DNA of 46,340 nt from Brevundimonas sp. (GTDB lineage Bacteria; Pseudomonadota; Alphaproteobacteria; Caulobacterales; Caulobacteraceae): positions 1-46,340 of the forward strand of contig NZ_QFNM01000024.1 of the NCBI RefSeq assembly GCF_003248455.1, read 5' to 3'. The notes below the pieces were generated by a model, which saw only the letters and a list, made by a program, of their open reading frames with translations, did not search any database and was not told where the DNA came from. Positions 15,794 through 23,586 of the stretch are shown here, piece after piece; positions within the stretch are counted from its first letter, which is position 1; each line of letters starts with the position of its first letter. Both the position numbers and the translations under genes were made by a program.

Positions 15794-17694
15794 TGGCCCC
15801 CCGAAGCGAAGTGCATCCCACGGTCGCCGCCGTCACCGCCCGCATCGTCGAGAAAAGCCGCGAGACGCGCGCCGACTACATCCGCCGCATGGACGCCGCG
15901 CGCGACAGCGGCGCCGGGCGCGCCAAACTGTCGTGCGCCAACTGGGCCCACGCCTTCGCCGGCCAGACCATCGCCGACAAGCTGACGGCCATGGACGGGT
16001 CCAGGCCCAATCTGGGCATTGTCACCTCCTATAACGACATGCTGTCGGCCCATCAGCCGTTCGAGCGTTTCCCCGATGTCGTGCGAGCCGCCGTGCGCGA
16101 GGTCGGCGCCACGGCCCAGGTCGCCGGCGGAACCCCCGCTATGTGCGATGGCGTGACGCAGGGGCGGCCCGGCATGGAGCTGTCGCTGTTCAGCCGCGAC
16201 GTCATCGCCATGTCGACCGGCGTGGCCCTGACCCACGACGCCTTCGACGCCGGACTGATGCTGGGCGTCTGCGACAAGATCGTGCCCGGCCTGTTCATGG
16301 GCGCCCTGGCCTTCGGCCACCTGCCGGTCGTCTTCGCCCCCGCAGGCCCGATGCCGTCGGGCATTCCGAACGCGGAAAAGGCCCGCGTCCGCGCCGAATA
16401 CGCCCAGAACAAGGTGGATCGCCAGACCCTGCTGGAAAGCGAGATCGGCAGCTATCACTCGCCCGGCACCTGCACCTTCTACGGCACCGCCAACTCCAAC
16501 CAGATGATGATGGAGCTGGGCGGCCTGCACATGCCCTCGACCGCCTTCGTCCACCCCGACACCGGCCTGCGCGACGCCCTGACGGCGGCGGCGGCGAAAC
16601 GGGCGGTCGAACTGGCCCGCAGCGGCGAATGCCGCATGGCAGACGTCATCAGCGAAAAGTCCATCGTCAACATGATCGTGGCCCTTCTGGCCACGGGGGG
16701 GTCGACCAACCACGCCATCCACCTGGTCGCCATGGCCCGGGCGGCGGGGGTGCTGATCGACTGGACCGACATGGACGAACTGTCGTCGGTCACGCCGCTT
16801 TTGGCGCGGGTCTATCCGAACGGGTCGGCCGACGTGAACGCCTTCCAGGCCGCCGGCGGCGTCGCCTTCGTCGCCCGCGAACTGGCCCAGGCGGGCAACA
16901 TCCACAGCGACGTGACCACCATCATGGGCAAGGGAATCGAACCCTATTTCCAGGAGCCGTCGATGGTGGACGGCGAACTGGTCTGGCGCGACGGCGTGAC
17001 CGAAAGCCTGGACCGCGACATCCTGCGCCCCGCCTCCGACCCGTTCGACCGCGAGGGCGGCTTGCGTCTGGTCAAGGGCGATCTGGGCCGGGCGGTCATC
17101 AAGATTTCGGCCGTCAAGCCCGAGAACCGCATCGTCGAGGCCCCCGCCGCCGTGTTCGAGACCCAGGAAGACGCCCTCCAGGCCTTCAAGGACGGCAAGC
17201 TGTTCCGCGACGTGGTGGTCGTGTTGCGCTTCCAGGGCCCCAAGGCCAACGGCATGCCGGAATTGCACAGCCTGTCGCCGGCCTTGTCGGTGATCCAGGA
17301 CAAGGGGTTCAAGGTCGCCTTCGTCACCGACGGCCGCATGTCGGGCGCCAGCGGCAAGACCCCCGCCGCCATCCACGTCTCGCCCGAGGCCCTGGCCGGC
17401 GGCCCCCTGGCCCATGTCCAGGACGGCGACATCATCCGCCTGGATGCCGAGGCCGGGGTCCTGACCACGGTCGGGATCGCCGATCTGACCGCCCGCCCCC
17501 TGGCCGCCCGGTCCCAGGTCAACGCCGAAGGCTCGTCCTGGGGCTATGGCCGCGAACTGTTCGGCGCCTTCCGCCACGTGGTCACGACGGCCGAACAGGG
17601 GGCGACCGTCTGTTTCGCCGTCCCGCCCGGCTCTCGCGGCCATGACGACACCCCGCCCAACCCCAACTTCGTCGACCGGACCGTGGACGCCTGA
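15793..17694 (+). CDS. edd: 6-phosphogluconate dehydratase
   Basis: Edd dehydrates 6-phosphogluconate to 2-keto-3-deoxy-6-phosphogluconate (KDPG), the key step of the Entner-Doudoroff pathway. The 633-residue protein is an IlvD/Edd-family [4Fe-4S] enzyme, slightly longer than the 603-residue E. coli homologue. Cluster cysteines lie in GGTPAMCDGVTQG, MLGVCDKIVPG and GTCTFYGTANSNQ. LATGGSTNHAIHL and VTDGRMSGASGKTPAAIHV are further family signatures. The start at 15793 shares its A with the pgl stop codon. glk follows after 29 bases. The KDPG aldolase gene is not in this operon but at 21965. Confidence 0.96.
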   Translation: MAPRSEVHPTVAAVTARIVEKSRETRADYIRRMDAARDSGAGRAKLSCANWAHAFAGQTIADKLTAMDGSRPNLGIVTSYNDMLSAHQPFERFPDVVRAAVREVGATAQVAGGTPAMCDGVTQGRPGMELSLFSRDVIAMSTGVALTHDAFDAGLMLGVCDKIVPGLFMGALAFGHLPVVFAPAGPMPSGIPNAEKARVRAEYAQNKVDRQTLLESEIGSYHSPGTCTFYGTANSNQMMMELGGLHMPSTAFVHPDTGLRDALTAAAAKRAVELARSGECRMADVISEKSIVNMIVALLATGGSTNHAIHLVAMARAAGVLIDWTDMDELSSVTPLLARVYPNGSADVNAFQAAGGVAFVARELAQAGNIHSDVTTIMGKGIEPYFQEPSMVDGELVWRDGVTESLDRDILRPASDPFDREGGLRLVKGDLGRAVIKISAVKPENRIVEAPAAVFETQEDALQAFKDGKLFRDVVVVLRFQGPKANGMPELHSLSPALSVIQDKGFKVAFVTDGRMSGASGKTPAAIHVSPEALAGGPLAHVQDGDIIRLDAEAGVLTTVGIADLTARPLAARSQVNAEGSSWGYGRELFGAFRHVVTTAEQGATVCFAVPPGSRGHDDTPPNPNFVDRTVDA

Positions 17695-17723
17695 TCCACC
17701 GAACCGAGCGCAGGAAACGCTTC

Positions 17724-18710
17724 ATGAACGACAAGACCCTTCTCGTCGGCCCCCAGCTTGTCGGGGACGTCGGCGGCACCAACGCCCGTTTCGCCGTGGC
17801 CCGGATGGTGGACGGCAGGCCCGTGCTGGACCACCACGAAAGCTTCCCGGCCGAGACCTATCCCACCTTCCTGGAAGGGGTCGCCGCCTTCATCGACGGC
17901 TGCGAGGTCAAGCCGACCGGCGGCGTGATCGCCGTGGCCGGCCCCGTCACCGACGGCGCCATCGACCTGACCAACTCGCCCTGGCAGGTGTCGGAGAGCG
18001 AGCTTCAGACCCTGGGCCTCAAGCCGGTCAAGCTGATCAACGATTTCGAGGCCTTGGCCTGGGGCGCGCCCATCGTGCCGGAAGACCAGTTGGAAAGCCT
18101 GGGCGGTCCGGTCGACGGCGATCCGCATTCGACGGTCGCGGTGCTGGGCCCCGGCACCGGCTTCGGGGTCTCGGCTCTGGTCCGCGACGCCCATGGCCGG
18201 GAGATGGCCATGCCCTCCGAGGGCGGGCACGCCTGTTTCCCGCCTGGCGATCCGGTCGAGGACGAGATCCTGCGCATCCTGCGCCGCCGCTACGACCGCG
18301 TTTCCATCGAACGGCTGATCTGCGGTCCCGGCCTGCTGAACATGCACCGCGCCCTGGCCGAGATCGACGGGCGCGAGACCCACATCGACGATCCGGCCCA
18401 GATCACCCAGACGGCGATGGCCGATCCGAACAGTCCGTGCGGCGCGACCCTGGCCCGGTTCTGCGCCATACTGGGCGCCGTCGCCGGCGACATCGCCCTG
18501 ACCACGGGCGCGCGCGGCGGCGTCTATATCGCCGGCGGCATCGTTCCGCGCATCCTGCCCTTCATCAAGGCCAGCCCCTTCCGCCAGCGGTTCGAGCGCA
18601 AGGGCCGCTTCAAGGCCTATATGTCCGAGATTCCGACCAAGGTGATCATGCACAAACACGCTGCCCTGCTGGGCGCAGCGCGGGTCGCCTTCGCCGAGGC
18701 GGAGGGCTGA
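17724..18710 (+). CDS. glk: Glucokinase
   Basis: Glk phosphorylates glucose with ATP, supplying the substrate for Zwf. The 328-residue protein is of the E. coli ROK-independent type. The phosphate-binding loop is LVGDVGGTNARFAV (12-25). Sugar-binding and catalytic stretches are LTNSPWQVSE, LINDFEALAWG and MPSEGGHACFPP, with the adenosine loop VYIAGGIVPRI. A clear ribosome-binding site, CAGGAAA, lies before ATG at 17724. It is the last gene of the zwf-pgl-edd operon, so uptake of free glucose followed by internal phosphorylation is implied. No intrinsic terminator is seen after the stop codon. Confidence 0.95.
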   Translation: MNDKTLLVGPQLVGDVGGTNARFAVARMVDGRPVLDHHESFPAETYPTFLEGVAAFIDGCEVKPTGGVIAVAGPVTDGAIDLTNSPWQVSESELQTLGLKPVKLINDFEALAWGAPIVPEDQLESLGGPVDGDPHSTVAVLGPGTGFGVSALVRDAHGREMAMPSEGGHACFPPGDPVEDEILRILRRRYDRVSIERLICGPGLLNMHRALAEIDGRETHIDDPAQITQTAMADPNSPCGATLARFCAILGAVAGDIALTTGARGGVYIAGGIVPRILPFIKASPFRQRFERKGRFKAYMSEIPTKVIMHKHAALLGAARVAFAEAEG

Positions 18711-18725
18711 AGTCCGCCCCGGCGA

Positions 18726-18750
18726 TCACGTAAATCTCACGGCGACGTGA
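18726..18750. promoter_or_regulatory. Inverted repeat upstream of the small lipoprotein
   Basis: TCACGT (18726-18731) and ACGTGA (18745-18750) form perfect 6-base arms around 13 bases. The element begins 16 bases after the glk stop codon and lies 54 bases before the lipoprotein start. It may be an operator, but no regulator can be assigned. Confidence 0.25.
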
Positions 18751-18803
18751 ACCGAACCGGCGCCGTGACGTTTTCTCGTCTCCACCATGGAGAGGAAACC
18801 CAG

Positions 18804-19109
18804 ATGAAAAAGTTCGCCATCGCCGCCGCGTCGCTGTTCGTGCTGTCGGGCGTCGCGGCCTGCGGCGAAAGCGCCGCCGACAAGGCCGCCGAGAAGCGCG
18901 CCGACGCCATCGAGGCCACGGGCGAAGCCCACGCCGACCAGCTGGAGGCCCAGGCCGCGACCGCCCCGACCCAGGCCCAGTCTGATGCGCTGAACGCCCA
19001 GGCCGACCAGGTCGAGAAGAACGCCGACCGCAAGGCCGACCAGGTCGAGCAGCAGGGCGGCAACGCCGACGGCGGCATGACCACGTCGAACACGCCGTCG
19101 ACCCACTAA
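18804..19109 (+). CDS. Small alpha-helical lipoprotein
   Basis: The protein has 101 residues. Residues 1-19 form a lipoprotein signal ending in the lipobox VAAC, so Cys20 would be lipidated and the protein anchored to a membrane facing the periplasm. The rest is very rich in Ala, Asp, Glu, Lys and Gln, with repeated ADQ(L/V)E patterns (HADQLEAQA, QADQVEKNADRKADQVEQQ), and should form an amphipathic helix or coiled coil like a short Lpp. The tail is disordered (GGNADGGMTTSNTPSTH). The function is unknown; a stress-induced envelope protein is a guess. AGAGGAAACC precedes the ATG at 18804. The gene stands alone between a palindrome and a strong terminator. Confidence 0.8.
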   Translation: MKKFAIAAASLFVLSGVAACGESAADKAAEKRADAIEATGEAHADQLEAQAATAPTQAQSDALNAQADQVEKNADRKADQVEQQGGNADGGMTTSNTPSTH

Positions 19110-19128
19110 TCCGTCCACGGATGATCCG

Positions 19129-19157
19129 GCCCCCGTCGTTCGCGACGGGGGCTTTTT
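19129..19157 (+). terminator. Intrinsic terminator of the small lipoprotein gene
   Basis: A perfect 10-base stem, GCCCCCGTCG and CGACGGGGGC, closes a TTCG tetraloop and is followed by five T. It begins 19 bases after the stop codon at 19109. The opposite strand lacks a T run, so it works only for the plus strand. Confidence 0.92.
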
Positions 19158-19169
19158 CGCATCCGGCCG

Positions 19170-19535
19170 TCAGTCGATGCAGAGGGTCGGACCGACCTTG
19201 CCGTTCGTGACCGTGGCGTGACAGCCGAAGCGGTCGCTGGTCGCCTGGCACACGCCGGCGGACGCCGTTCCCGCAGCGATCCCCGCATTGCCCTCGACGC
19301 GGCAATCGCCCTGGCACTGATCGCCGTCGGTGCAACGGTTGCCGGCGTCGGCGTAGCGGATCACGCACCGCCAGATCTGCATCCGCCCGACCTGTTTCAT
19401 GACGCCCCCGCGCGTCGCGCAGGCCGCGGCCTCGGCGCTCTGGAGAGGGGCGTCCGATCCGGCCCCCGTCGTGGTCTGCGGCGTGCAGGCCGCCGCCAGG
19501 ATGGCGACGGCGGCGATGAGGGAAATGCGGATCAT
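19170..19535 (-). CDS. Cysteine-rich small lipoprotein
   Basis: The protein has 121 residues. A short signal (MIRISLIAAVAILAAAC) ends in an AAAC lipobox-like sequence, so Cys17 may be lipidated. The mature part holds many cysteines (CATRGG, WRCVIRYADAGNRC, DQCQGDCRVEG, GVCQATSDRFGC and the final LCID), which suggests a periplasmic fold held by disulfides. The piece ATRGGVMKQVGRMQIWRC weakly recalls DUF333-type domains, where a GG motif is followed by Trp and Cys. The function is unknown. The start overlaps the hmgA stop by four bases, so it could be co-transcribed with hmgA, although the two have no obvious functional link. The frame extends upstream to 19610, but the signal peptide fixes the start at 19535. 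Confidence 0.75.
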   Translation of the reverse strand: MIRISLIAAVAILAAACTPQTTTGAGSDAPLQSAEAAACATRGGVMKQVGRMQIWRCVIRYADAGNRCTDGDQCQGDCRVEGNAGIAAGTASAGVCQATSDRFGCHATVTNGKVGPTLCID

Positions 19536-20827
19536 GAAACTTGCCCTTTGGCGAAGCCCGACCAGACGTCGTCGTAGTCCAGCTGCATCTGCGGTGAGTC
19601 CGACGCCCATTTCGTGATGCGGATCGGCGCGCGCGTCTCGAACATGAAGGCCAGGGTGTCTTCGATCTTGTGCGGCTTCAACTCGGCCTTGATCGCGGCC
19701 TCGTAGCTGGCCTGGTCGGGACCATGGCCGCTCATGCGATTGTGCAGCGACGCCCCACCCGGCGCGAAACCGCCCGCCTTGGCGTCATAGGCGCCCGTGA
19801 CCAGCCCCATGAACTCGCTCATGACGTTCCGATGGAACCAGGGCGGCCGGAAGGTGTGTTCGGCCACCATCCAGCGCGGCGGGAAGATGACGAAGTCGAT
19901 ATTGGCCGTGCCGGGCGTCTCGGACGGGCTGGTCAGGACGGTGAAGATCGACGGATCGGGGTGGTCGTAGCTGACCGTGTTGATCGTGTTGAACCGCGCC
20001 GTGTCATAGCGGCAGGGCGCCAGATTGCCGTGCCAGGCGACGACGTCCAGCGGGCTGTGATCGAAGGTCGTGACCCACAGACGGCCGCCGTATTTCTGAA
20101 TGCACTGGGTCGGGCGGTCCAGGTCCTCATAGGCCGCGCCCGGGGTCTCGAAATCGCGCGGATTGGCCAGGCCGTTGGCCCCGATCGGGCCAAGGTCGGG
20201 CAGGCGGAACGGCCCGCCGTAATTCTCGCAGACATAGCCCCGCACCGGCCCTTCCACCTCGACGCGGAAGCGGACGCCGCGGGGGATCAGGACGATGTGA
20301 CCCGGCTCGGCCTCGACGACGCCCATCTCGGTCACGAACCGATGCGCCCCCTGCTGCGGCACGATCAGCAGTTCGCCGTCGGCGTCGTAGAAGACCCGGT
20401 CGGTCATCGAACGATTGGCGACATAAAGGTGTATGCCCGCCCCGGCCCCGGCGTCGGGTTCGCCGTTTCCGCCATAGGTCGTCAGCCCCTCGACCCAGTC
20501 GGTCGGAGTTTCGGGGATCGGCAGCGGGTCCCATCGCATCCGATTGGGATTGGGCGGCGTCTCGTCGAACGGGCCGGACCGCACGCGCCCCTGGTCGAAG
20601 ACGACATAGGGGCCGTGCTGGGCCGAGGGGCGAAGACGATAAAGCCAGCTTCTGCGGTTCTCGGCGCGCGGGGCGGTGAAAGCCGTGCCCGACAGCTGTT
20701 CGGCATAGAGGCCCATCGGCGTCGTCTGCGGCGAGTTCTGCCCCTGCGGCAGGGCGCCGGGCACGGCCTCGGTCGCGAAATGATTGCCGAAGCCGGTCAT
20801 ATAGGCGGGCGCGTTGGATCGCGTCAT
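19532..20827 (-). CDS. hmgA: Homogentisate 1,2-dioxygenase
   Basis: HmgA opens the ring of homogentisate with oxygen to give maleylacetoacetate, in phenylalanine and tyrosine breakdown. The 431-residue length is typical. The N-terminus YMTGFGNHFATEA and NRRSWLYRLRPS are family signatures. The iron-binding His and Glu residues lie in PPRWMVAEHTFRPPWFHRN and VMSEFMGL, and PYVVFDQGR and LIPRGVRFRVEVEG belong to the cupin core. The following steps (isomerase, hydrolase) and HppD are not in this window. The start at 20827 (MTRSNAPAYMTG) is preferred over the longer frame. A stand-alone Lrp/AsnC-type ligand-binding protein is encoded directly upstream in the same direction. Confidence 0.96.
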   Translation of the reverse strand: MTRSNAPAYMTGFGNHFATEAVPGALPQGQNSPQTTPMGLYAEQLSGTAFTAPRAENRRSWLYRLRPSAQHGPYVVFDQGRVRSGPFDETPPNPNRMRWDPLPIPETPTDWVEGLTTYGGNGEPDAGAGAGIHLYVANRSMTDRVFYDADGELLIVPQQGAHRFVTEMGVVEAEPGHIVLIPRGVRFRVEVEGPVRGYVCENYGGPFRLPDLGPIGANGLANPRDFETPGAAYEDLDRPTQCIQKYGGRLWVTTFDHSPLDVVAWHGNLAPCRYDTARFNTINTVSYDHPDPSIFTVLTSPSETPGTANIDFVIFPPRWMVAEHTFRPPWFHRNVMSEFMGLVTGAYDAKAGGFAPGGASLHNRMSGHGPDQASYEAAIKAELKPHKIEDTLAFMFETRAPIRITKWASDSPQMQLDYDDVWSGFAKGQVS

Positions 20828-20896
20828 GTCGTGTCTCCCTATGGCGCCCGGTTTAGCCGCCGCACGCGCCAGCGTCACCTGCCGCAAGGGGCGCGG

Positions 20897-21154
20897 TCAG
20901 CCCTTGGACGGCAGAAAGGGGGAGAAGGTGATCACGGTGAAGGTGTCGCGCACATGCGGGCGCGTCTGGACCTGTTTGGTCACGAAGGTCCCGATGTCGG
21001 CCTCGCGCGGCAGGTTGAACTTGGCGAGCAGATCGTGTTGGCCCGAGGTCGAATAGACCTCCGACACATTCTCCACATTGTCCACGATGTCGGCCGCCAC
21101 ATCGTTGGCGTAGCCCAGCTCGCATTTGATGAAGACGAAGATGGCGGTCATCAT
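20897..21154 (-). CDS. Stand-alone Lrp/AsnC ligand-binding (RAM) domain protein
   Basis: The 85-residue protein consists of one RAM domain (TAIFVFIKCELGYANDVAAD, VYSTSGQHDLLAKFNL, FVTKQVQTRPHVRDTFTVI). This is the amino-acid-binding and oligomerisation half of Lrp/AsnC regulators; the DNA-binding helix-turn-helix is absent. Proteins of this size form rings and may act as amino-acid sensors or partner with full-length Lrp proteins. Two ATG codons start the frame (21154 and 21151); AGGAAGG about ten bases upstream suits either. It precedes hmgA by 69 bases on the same strand, so a link to aromatic amino acid metabolism is possible but unproven. Confidence 0.85.
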   Translation of the reverse strand: MMTAIFVFIKCELGYANDVAADIVDNVENVSEVYSTSGQHDLLAKFNLPREADIGTFVTKQVQTRPHVRDTFTVITFSPFLPSKG

Positions 21155-21226
21155 GGCCGTGGCCTTCCTGAAGTTCGGACGCCTTCTAGCCGATGGCGAC
21201 CGCCTCCGAAACGCCTGACGACGGGA

Positions 21227-21739
21227 TCAGTGCAGCCGCTTGCTGACCCAGACCAACGTCGGTTCGTCCTCGACCGGCGCGACCTGGAAGCCCATGTCGT
21301 TCTCGACCTGCAGGGCGGCGTGGTTGGCGCGGTCCTCCAGCGATTCGATCACAGAATAGCCGCGCGACCGGGCTTCGGCGACCAGCCGCTCCAGCAGGGT
21401 CCACCCGATTCCCTGCCCTTTCAGGTCGCCGCGCAGCAGGATGGCCGCCTCGGCCCTTTCGCCCGCCGCGTCGCCGGCCAGGACGGCGGTCGCCGCCACC
21501 GCCCCGTCCTCGCCCCAGGCGATCAGGCTTTCGCCATCTGCGGACGGCTTCTCGATCAGGGCCACGAGTTGGTCGTGGCCCGGCGCTCTCAGGGTGGACA
21601 GGAAGCGGAACCGCATGTCCTCCGGCGTCACCTTGGCGAAGAAGGCGGCCAGGGCGCGCTCGTCCTCGTCGCGCGCGCGGCGGACATCCAGGCGCAGGCC
21701 GGTGCGGGTGACGAGCCGTTCGCGATCAAGCAGGGTCAT
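21227..21739 (-). CDS. GNAT-family N-acetyltransferase
   Basis: The protein has 170 residues. The GNAT fold is shown by LDVRRARDEDERALAAFF at the start, the acetyl-CoA loop RGDLKGQGIGWTLLERLV (Q/RxxGxG/A motif) and the last strand-helix SVIESLEDRANHAALQV. The opening, with EDMRFRFLSTL, resembles the acetyltransferase domain of protein lysine acetyltransferases of the Pat/YfiQ kind, so a protein or metabolite amine could be the substrate. The start at 21739 follows AGGAGAACCCC and is preferred over an ATG at 21754. It is divergent from eda across 225 bases that hold an FNR/FixK-like site 49 bases before its start, so induction at low oxygen is possible. Confidence 0.82.
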   Translation of the reverse strand: MTLLDRERLVTRTGLRLDVRRARDEDERALAAFFAKVTPEDMRFRFLSTLRAPGHDQLVALIEKPSADGESLIAWGEDGAVAATAVLAGDAAGERAEAAILLRGDLKGQGIGWTLLERLVAEARSRGYSVIESLEDRANHAALQVENDMGFQVAPVEDEPTLVWVSKRLH

Positions 21740-21787
21740 GGGGTTCTCCTTCATGCCGCTCCATCGCCTGTCCACAGCCCTCGCGCC

Positions 21788-21801
21788 TTGACCTCGATCA
21801 A
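21788..21801. promoter_or_regulatory. Candidate FNR/FixK-type site between the acetyltransferase gene and eda
   Basis: TTGACCTCGATCAA matches the TTGAT-N4-ATCAA consensus of FNR/FixK regulators except for one base, and the extended palindrome CTTGA/TCAAG supports it. It lies 49 bases upstream of the acetyltransferase start and 164 bases upstream of eda. The shorter distance points to the acetyltransferase gene. Caulobacterial FixK sites have this form; binding is inferred. Confidence 0.5.
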
Positions 21802-21964
21802 GATCGGGCGGCGTCCGCGCCGGTGAAACAATATGTTCCAACCCAGGCCGGCGAAGCGGGGGCCGCGCGCTTTGGCATCGCCGACGGCCTGGGATAAGCA
21901 GGAACCGACGGGCCGGTCGACGGCCTCATACGCTCCCGCCGCATCGGGACCGCAGGAGACAGAC

Positions 21965-22645
21965 ATGGCCCATGATCGCGTCAGCGTGCTTCAGGCGCTC
22001 CAGACCCAGGGCGTGTGCCCCGTCTTCTATCACCCGGACCCCGAGGTCAGCCTGAACGTCATCCGCGCCTGCGCGCGCGGCGGGGCCCCGGTGGTCGAGT
22101 TCACCAATCGCGGCGACTTCGCCTGCGACCTGTTCGGCGAGATCAATCGCGAACTGATCAGGACCGATCCCGAGGTGGTGCTGGGCATCGGCTCGGTGGT
22201 CGATAGCGGCACGGCGGCGCTTTATCTGAACCGGGGCGCGCGCTTCGTGGTCAGCCCCTGCCTGATCCCGGACGTGGCCAGGGTCTGCAACCGGCGCATG
22301 GTCGCCTATTTCCCCGGCTGCGGCTCCGTGACCGACATCGGCGAGGCGCACGAACTGGGCTGCGACATCGTCAAACTGTTTCCCGGTTCGTCGGTCGGCG
22401 GGCCGGACTTCGTCAAGGCGGTCAAGGGCCCCATGCCCTGGGTCAAGATCATGCCGACGGGCGGCGTCGACCCCGACGAAGCCTCCATCGCCAAATGGTT
22501 CGGCGCCGGCATCGTGGCGGCGGGCATGGGATCGAAACTGGTGACGGACGCGGCGGTCAAGGCCGGCGACTGGGCCGCCATCGAGACTTCGGTGCGCGCG
22601 GCCGTTGACGCGGTGGCCGCCTTCCGCGCCGCGACGGCCGCCTAA
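21965..22645 (+). CDS. eda: Bifunctional KDPG / 4-hydroxy-2-oxoglutarate aldolase
   Basis: Eda splits KDPG into pyruvate and glyceraldehyde 3-phosphate, completing the Entner-Doudoroff pathway whose other genes lie at 13612-18710. The 226-residue class I aldolase carries the Schiff-base lysine Lys137 in DIVKLFPGS and the catalytic Glu45 in PVVEFTNRG. IMPTGGVDPDEASIAKWF and GAGIVAAGMGSKL form the phosphate site. It is a close variant of the family: the usual VPVI start reads VCPVFYHPDP, and the typical RTxxA reads TNRGDFA. The start at 21965 follows GCAGGAGACAG. Variants of this kind may act on related keto-acids, so strict KDPG specificity is not assured. The gene converges with the ECF operon with only three bases between stop codons. 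Confidence 0.85.
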   Translation: MAHDRVSVLQALQTQGVCPVFYHPDPEVSLNVIRACARGGAPVVEFTNRGDFACDLFGEINRELIRTDPEVVLGIGSVVDSGTAALYLNRGARFVVSPCLIPDVARVCNRRMVAYFPGCGSVTDIGEAHELGCDIVKLFPGSSVGGPDFVKAVKGPMPWVKIMPTGGVDPDEASIAKWFGAGIVAAGMGSKLVTDAAVKAGDWAAIETSVRAAVDAVAAFRAATAA

Positions 22646-22648
22646 GCC

Positions 22649-23182
22649 TCAGCCAGCGGGACGGTCGTCCGGGGCGGCCGTCTGCGGTCGACGCGCCCCA
22701 GGGCCATCGTGGCGCGCGGCGTCGCGGCGGGCGCTCCCCTTGCGTTGCAGCAGGGGCGTCAGGGCCTTGCGCTCTTCGGGGGTCAGGGTGGCCAGCAGGG
22801 CGACCGCCCCGGTCTCCAGCCGCTGGCGGCCGCGCATCTCGGCGGCGCGCGACTGCTCCAGCAGGGTCTGGACGCGCTGGGCGTCCAGGGTCGGCTGGCC
22901 GGCCACGGCGACGGCTTCGCGCCGCGCCGCCCGGGCCGCCTCGAAGTCGGGACGGGCCGACAGGGCGGTTTCGCGCAGGGACGCGCGCACGCGCTGGCGC
23001 ACCGCAGGGTCCAGCCCGGCCAGCACCTCGGCCAGCGGCCCTTCGCGGCCGCCCCGGCGTTGTTCCTCGATCCGCCGTTCGATCTTGTCGCGGCTGACGG
23101 CGTAGGTCACGCCTCCGGCCAGGGCGAACAGGTTCAGCGCGACCGACACGGCCAGGGCGATCTTCAAGACCCGTCCGCTCAT
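22649..23182 (-). CDS. Spy/CnrX-like periplasmic protein of the ECF operon
   Basis: The 177-residue protein has an N-terminal membrane segment (about 5-29, VLKIALAVSVALNLFALAGG) that serves as anchor or signal. A helical periplasmic domain rich in Arg, Ala and Glu follows, with ERRIEEQRRGG, LDPAVRQRVRASLRE, RQRLETGAVALLATLTPEER and a basic disordered tail. This is the pattern of the heavy-metal-sensor family that includes CnrX, ZraP and Spy-like chaperones; LTPEERK is a common element. It may sense metal or misfolded proteins for the sigma factor. No cysteine is present, and few His residues lie in the helical part, so a metal site is unclear. Its start overlaps the end of the preceding gene by four bases (ATGA). 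Confidence 0.78.
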   Translation of the reverse strand: MSGRVLKIALAVSVALNLFALAGGVTYAVSRDKIERRIEEQRRGGREGPLAEVLAGLDPAVRQRVRASLRETALSARPDFEAARAARREAVAVAGQPTLDAQRVQTLLEQSRAAEMRGRQRLETGAVALLATLTPEERKALTPLLQRKGSARRDAARHDGPGARRPQTAAPDDRPAG

Positions 23183-23586
23183 CCCAGAACCTCGGTGTCG
23201 TCCACCCCGGTCAGGGAGGACTGATAAAGCACCGCATCCGCCCGCGCGTCCGCCGTCAGGTGGCTGGTCAGGCCGACGCCGGCCACCACCCCCGCACAGG
23301 TCGCAGCCGCCCAGCCGGCGCCCAGATACCAGACCGCCTGACGCCAGCGTCCGCGCGTCCGGGGTTTCGGCGCCGCCGCCAGAACCCGCTCCATCAAGGC
23401 CGCAGAGGGCGCCGTCGTCGGCGCCGCGTCCAGCAGGGCGTCCAGCGTCGCGGCCTCGTCCAGCACGGCCCGCAGCGACGGATCGGCGGCCAAAAGGCTT
23501 TCGGCCAAGGCGCGCTGGTCCGCCGGCCAGCGACGCAAATCCGCCCCATAGGCGTCCGCCAGAGCCTGCAACCGTTTCGCCTTCAT
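23179..23586 (-). CDS. Small single-pass membrane protein, candidate anti-sigma factor
   Basis: The 135-residue protein has a soluble N-terminal half (MKAKRLQALADAYGADLRRW, LLAADPSLRAVLDEAATLDAL), one membrane helix near 85-108 (VWYLGAGWAAATCAGVVAGV) and a short periplasmic tail. The layout, cytoplasmic helices then one membrane segment, is that of anti-sigma factors. The gene lies between the ECF sigma gene and the Spy-like gene with four-base overlaps at both ends. It lacks the HxxxCxxC zinc motif of ZAS anti-sigma factors. The motif YGADLRRWPADQRALAE resembles small membrane proteins found after ECF genes in caulobacteria. The role is inferred from position and topology. Confidence 0.72.
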   Translation of the reverse strand: MKAKRLQALADAYGADLRRWPADQRALAESLLAADPSLRAVLDEAATLDALLDAAPTTAPSAALMERVLAAAPKPRTRGRWRQAVWYLGAGWAAATCAGVVAGVGLTSHLTADARADAVLYQSSLTGVDDTEVLG

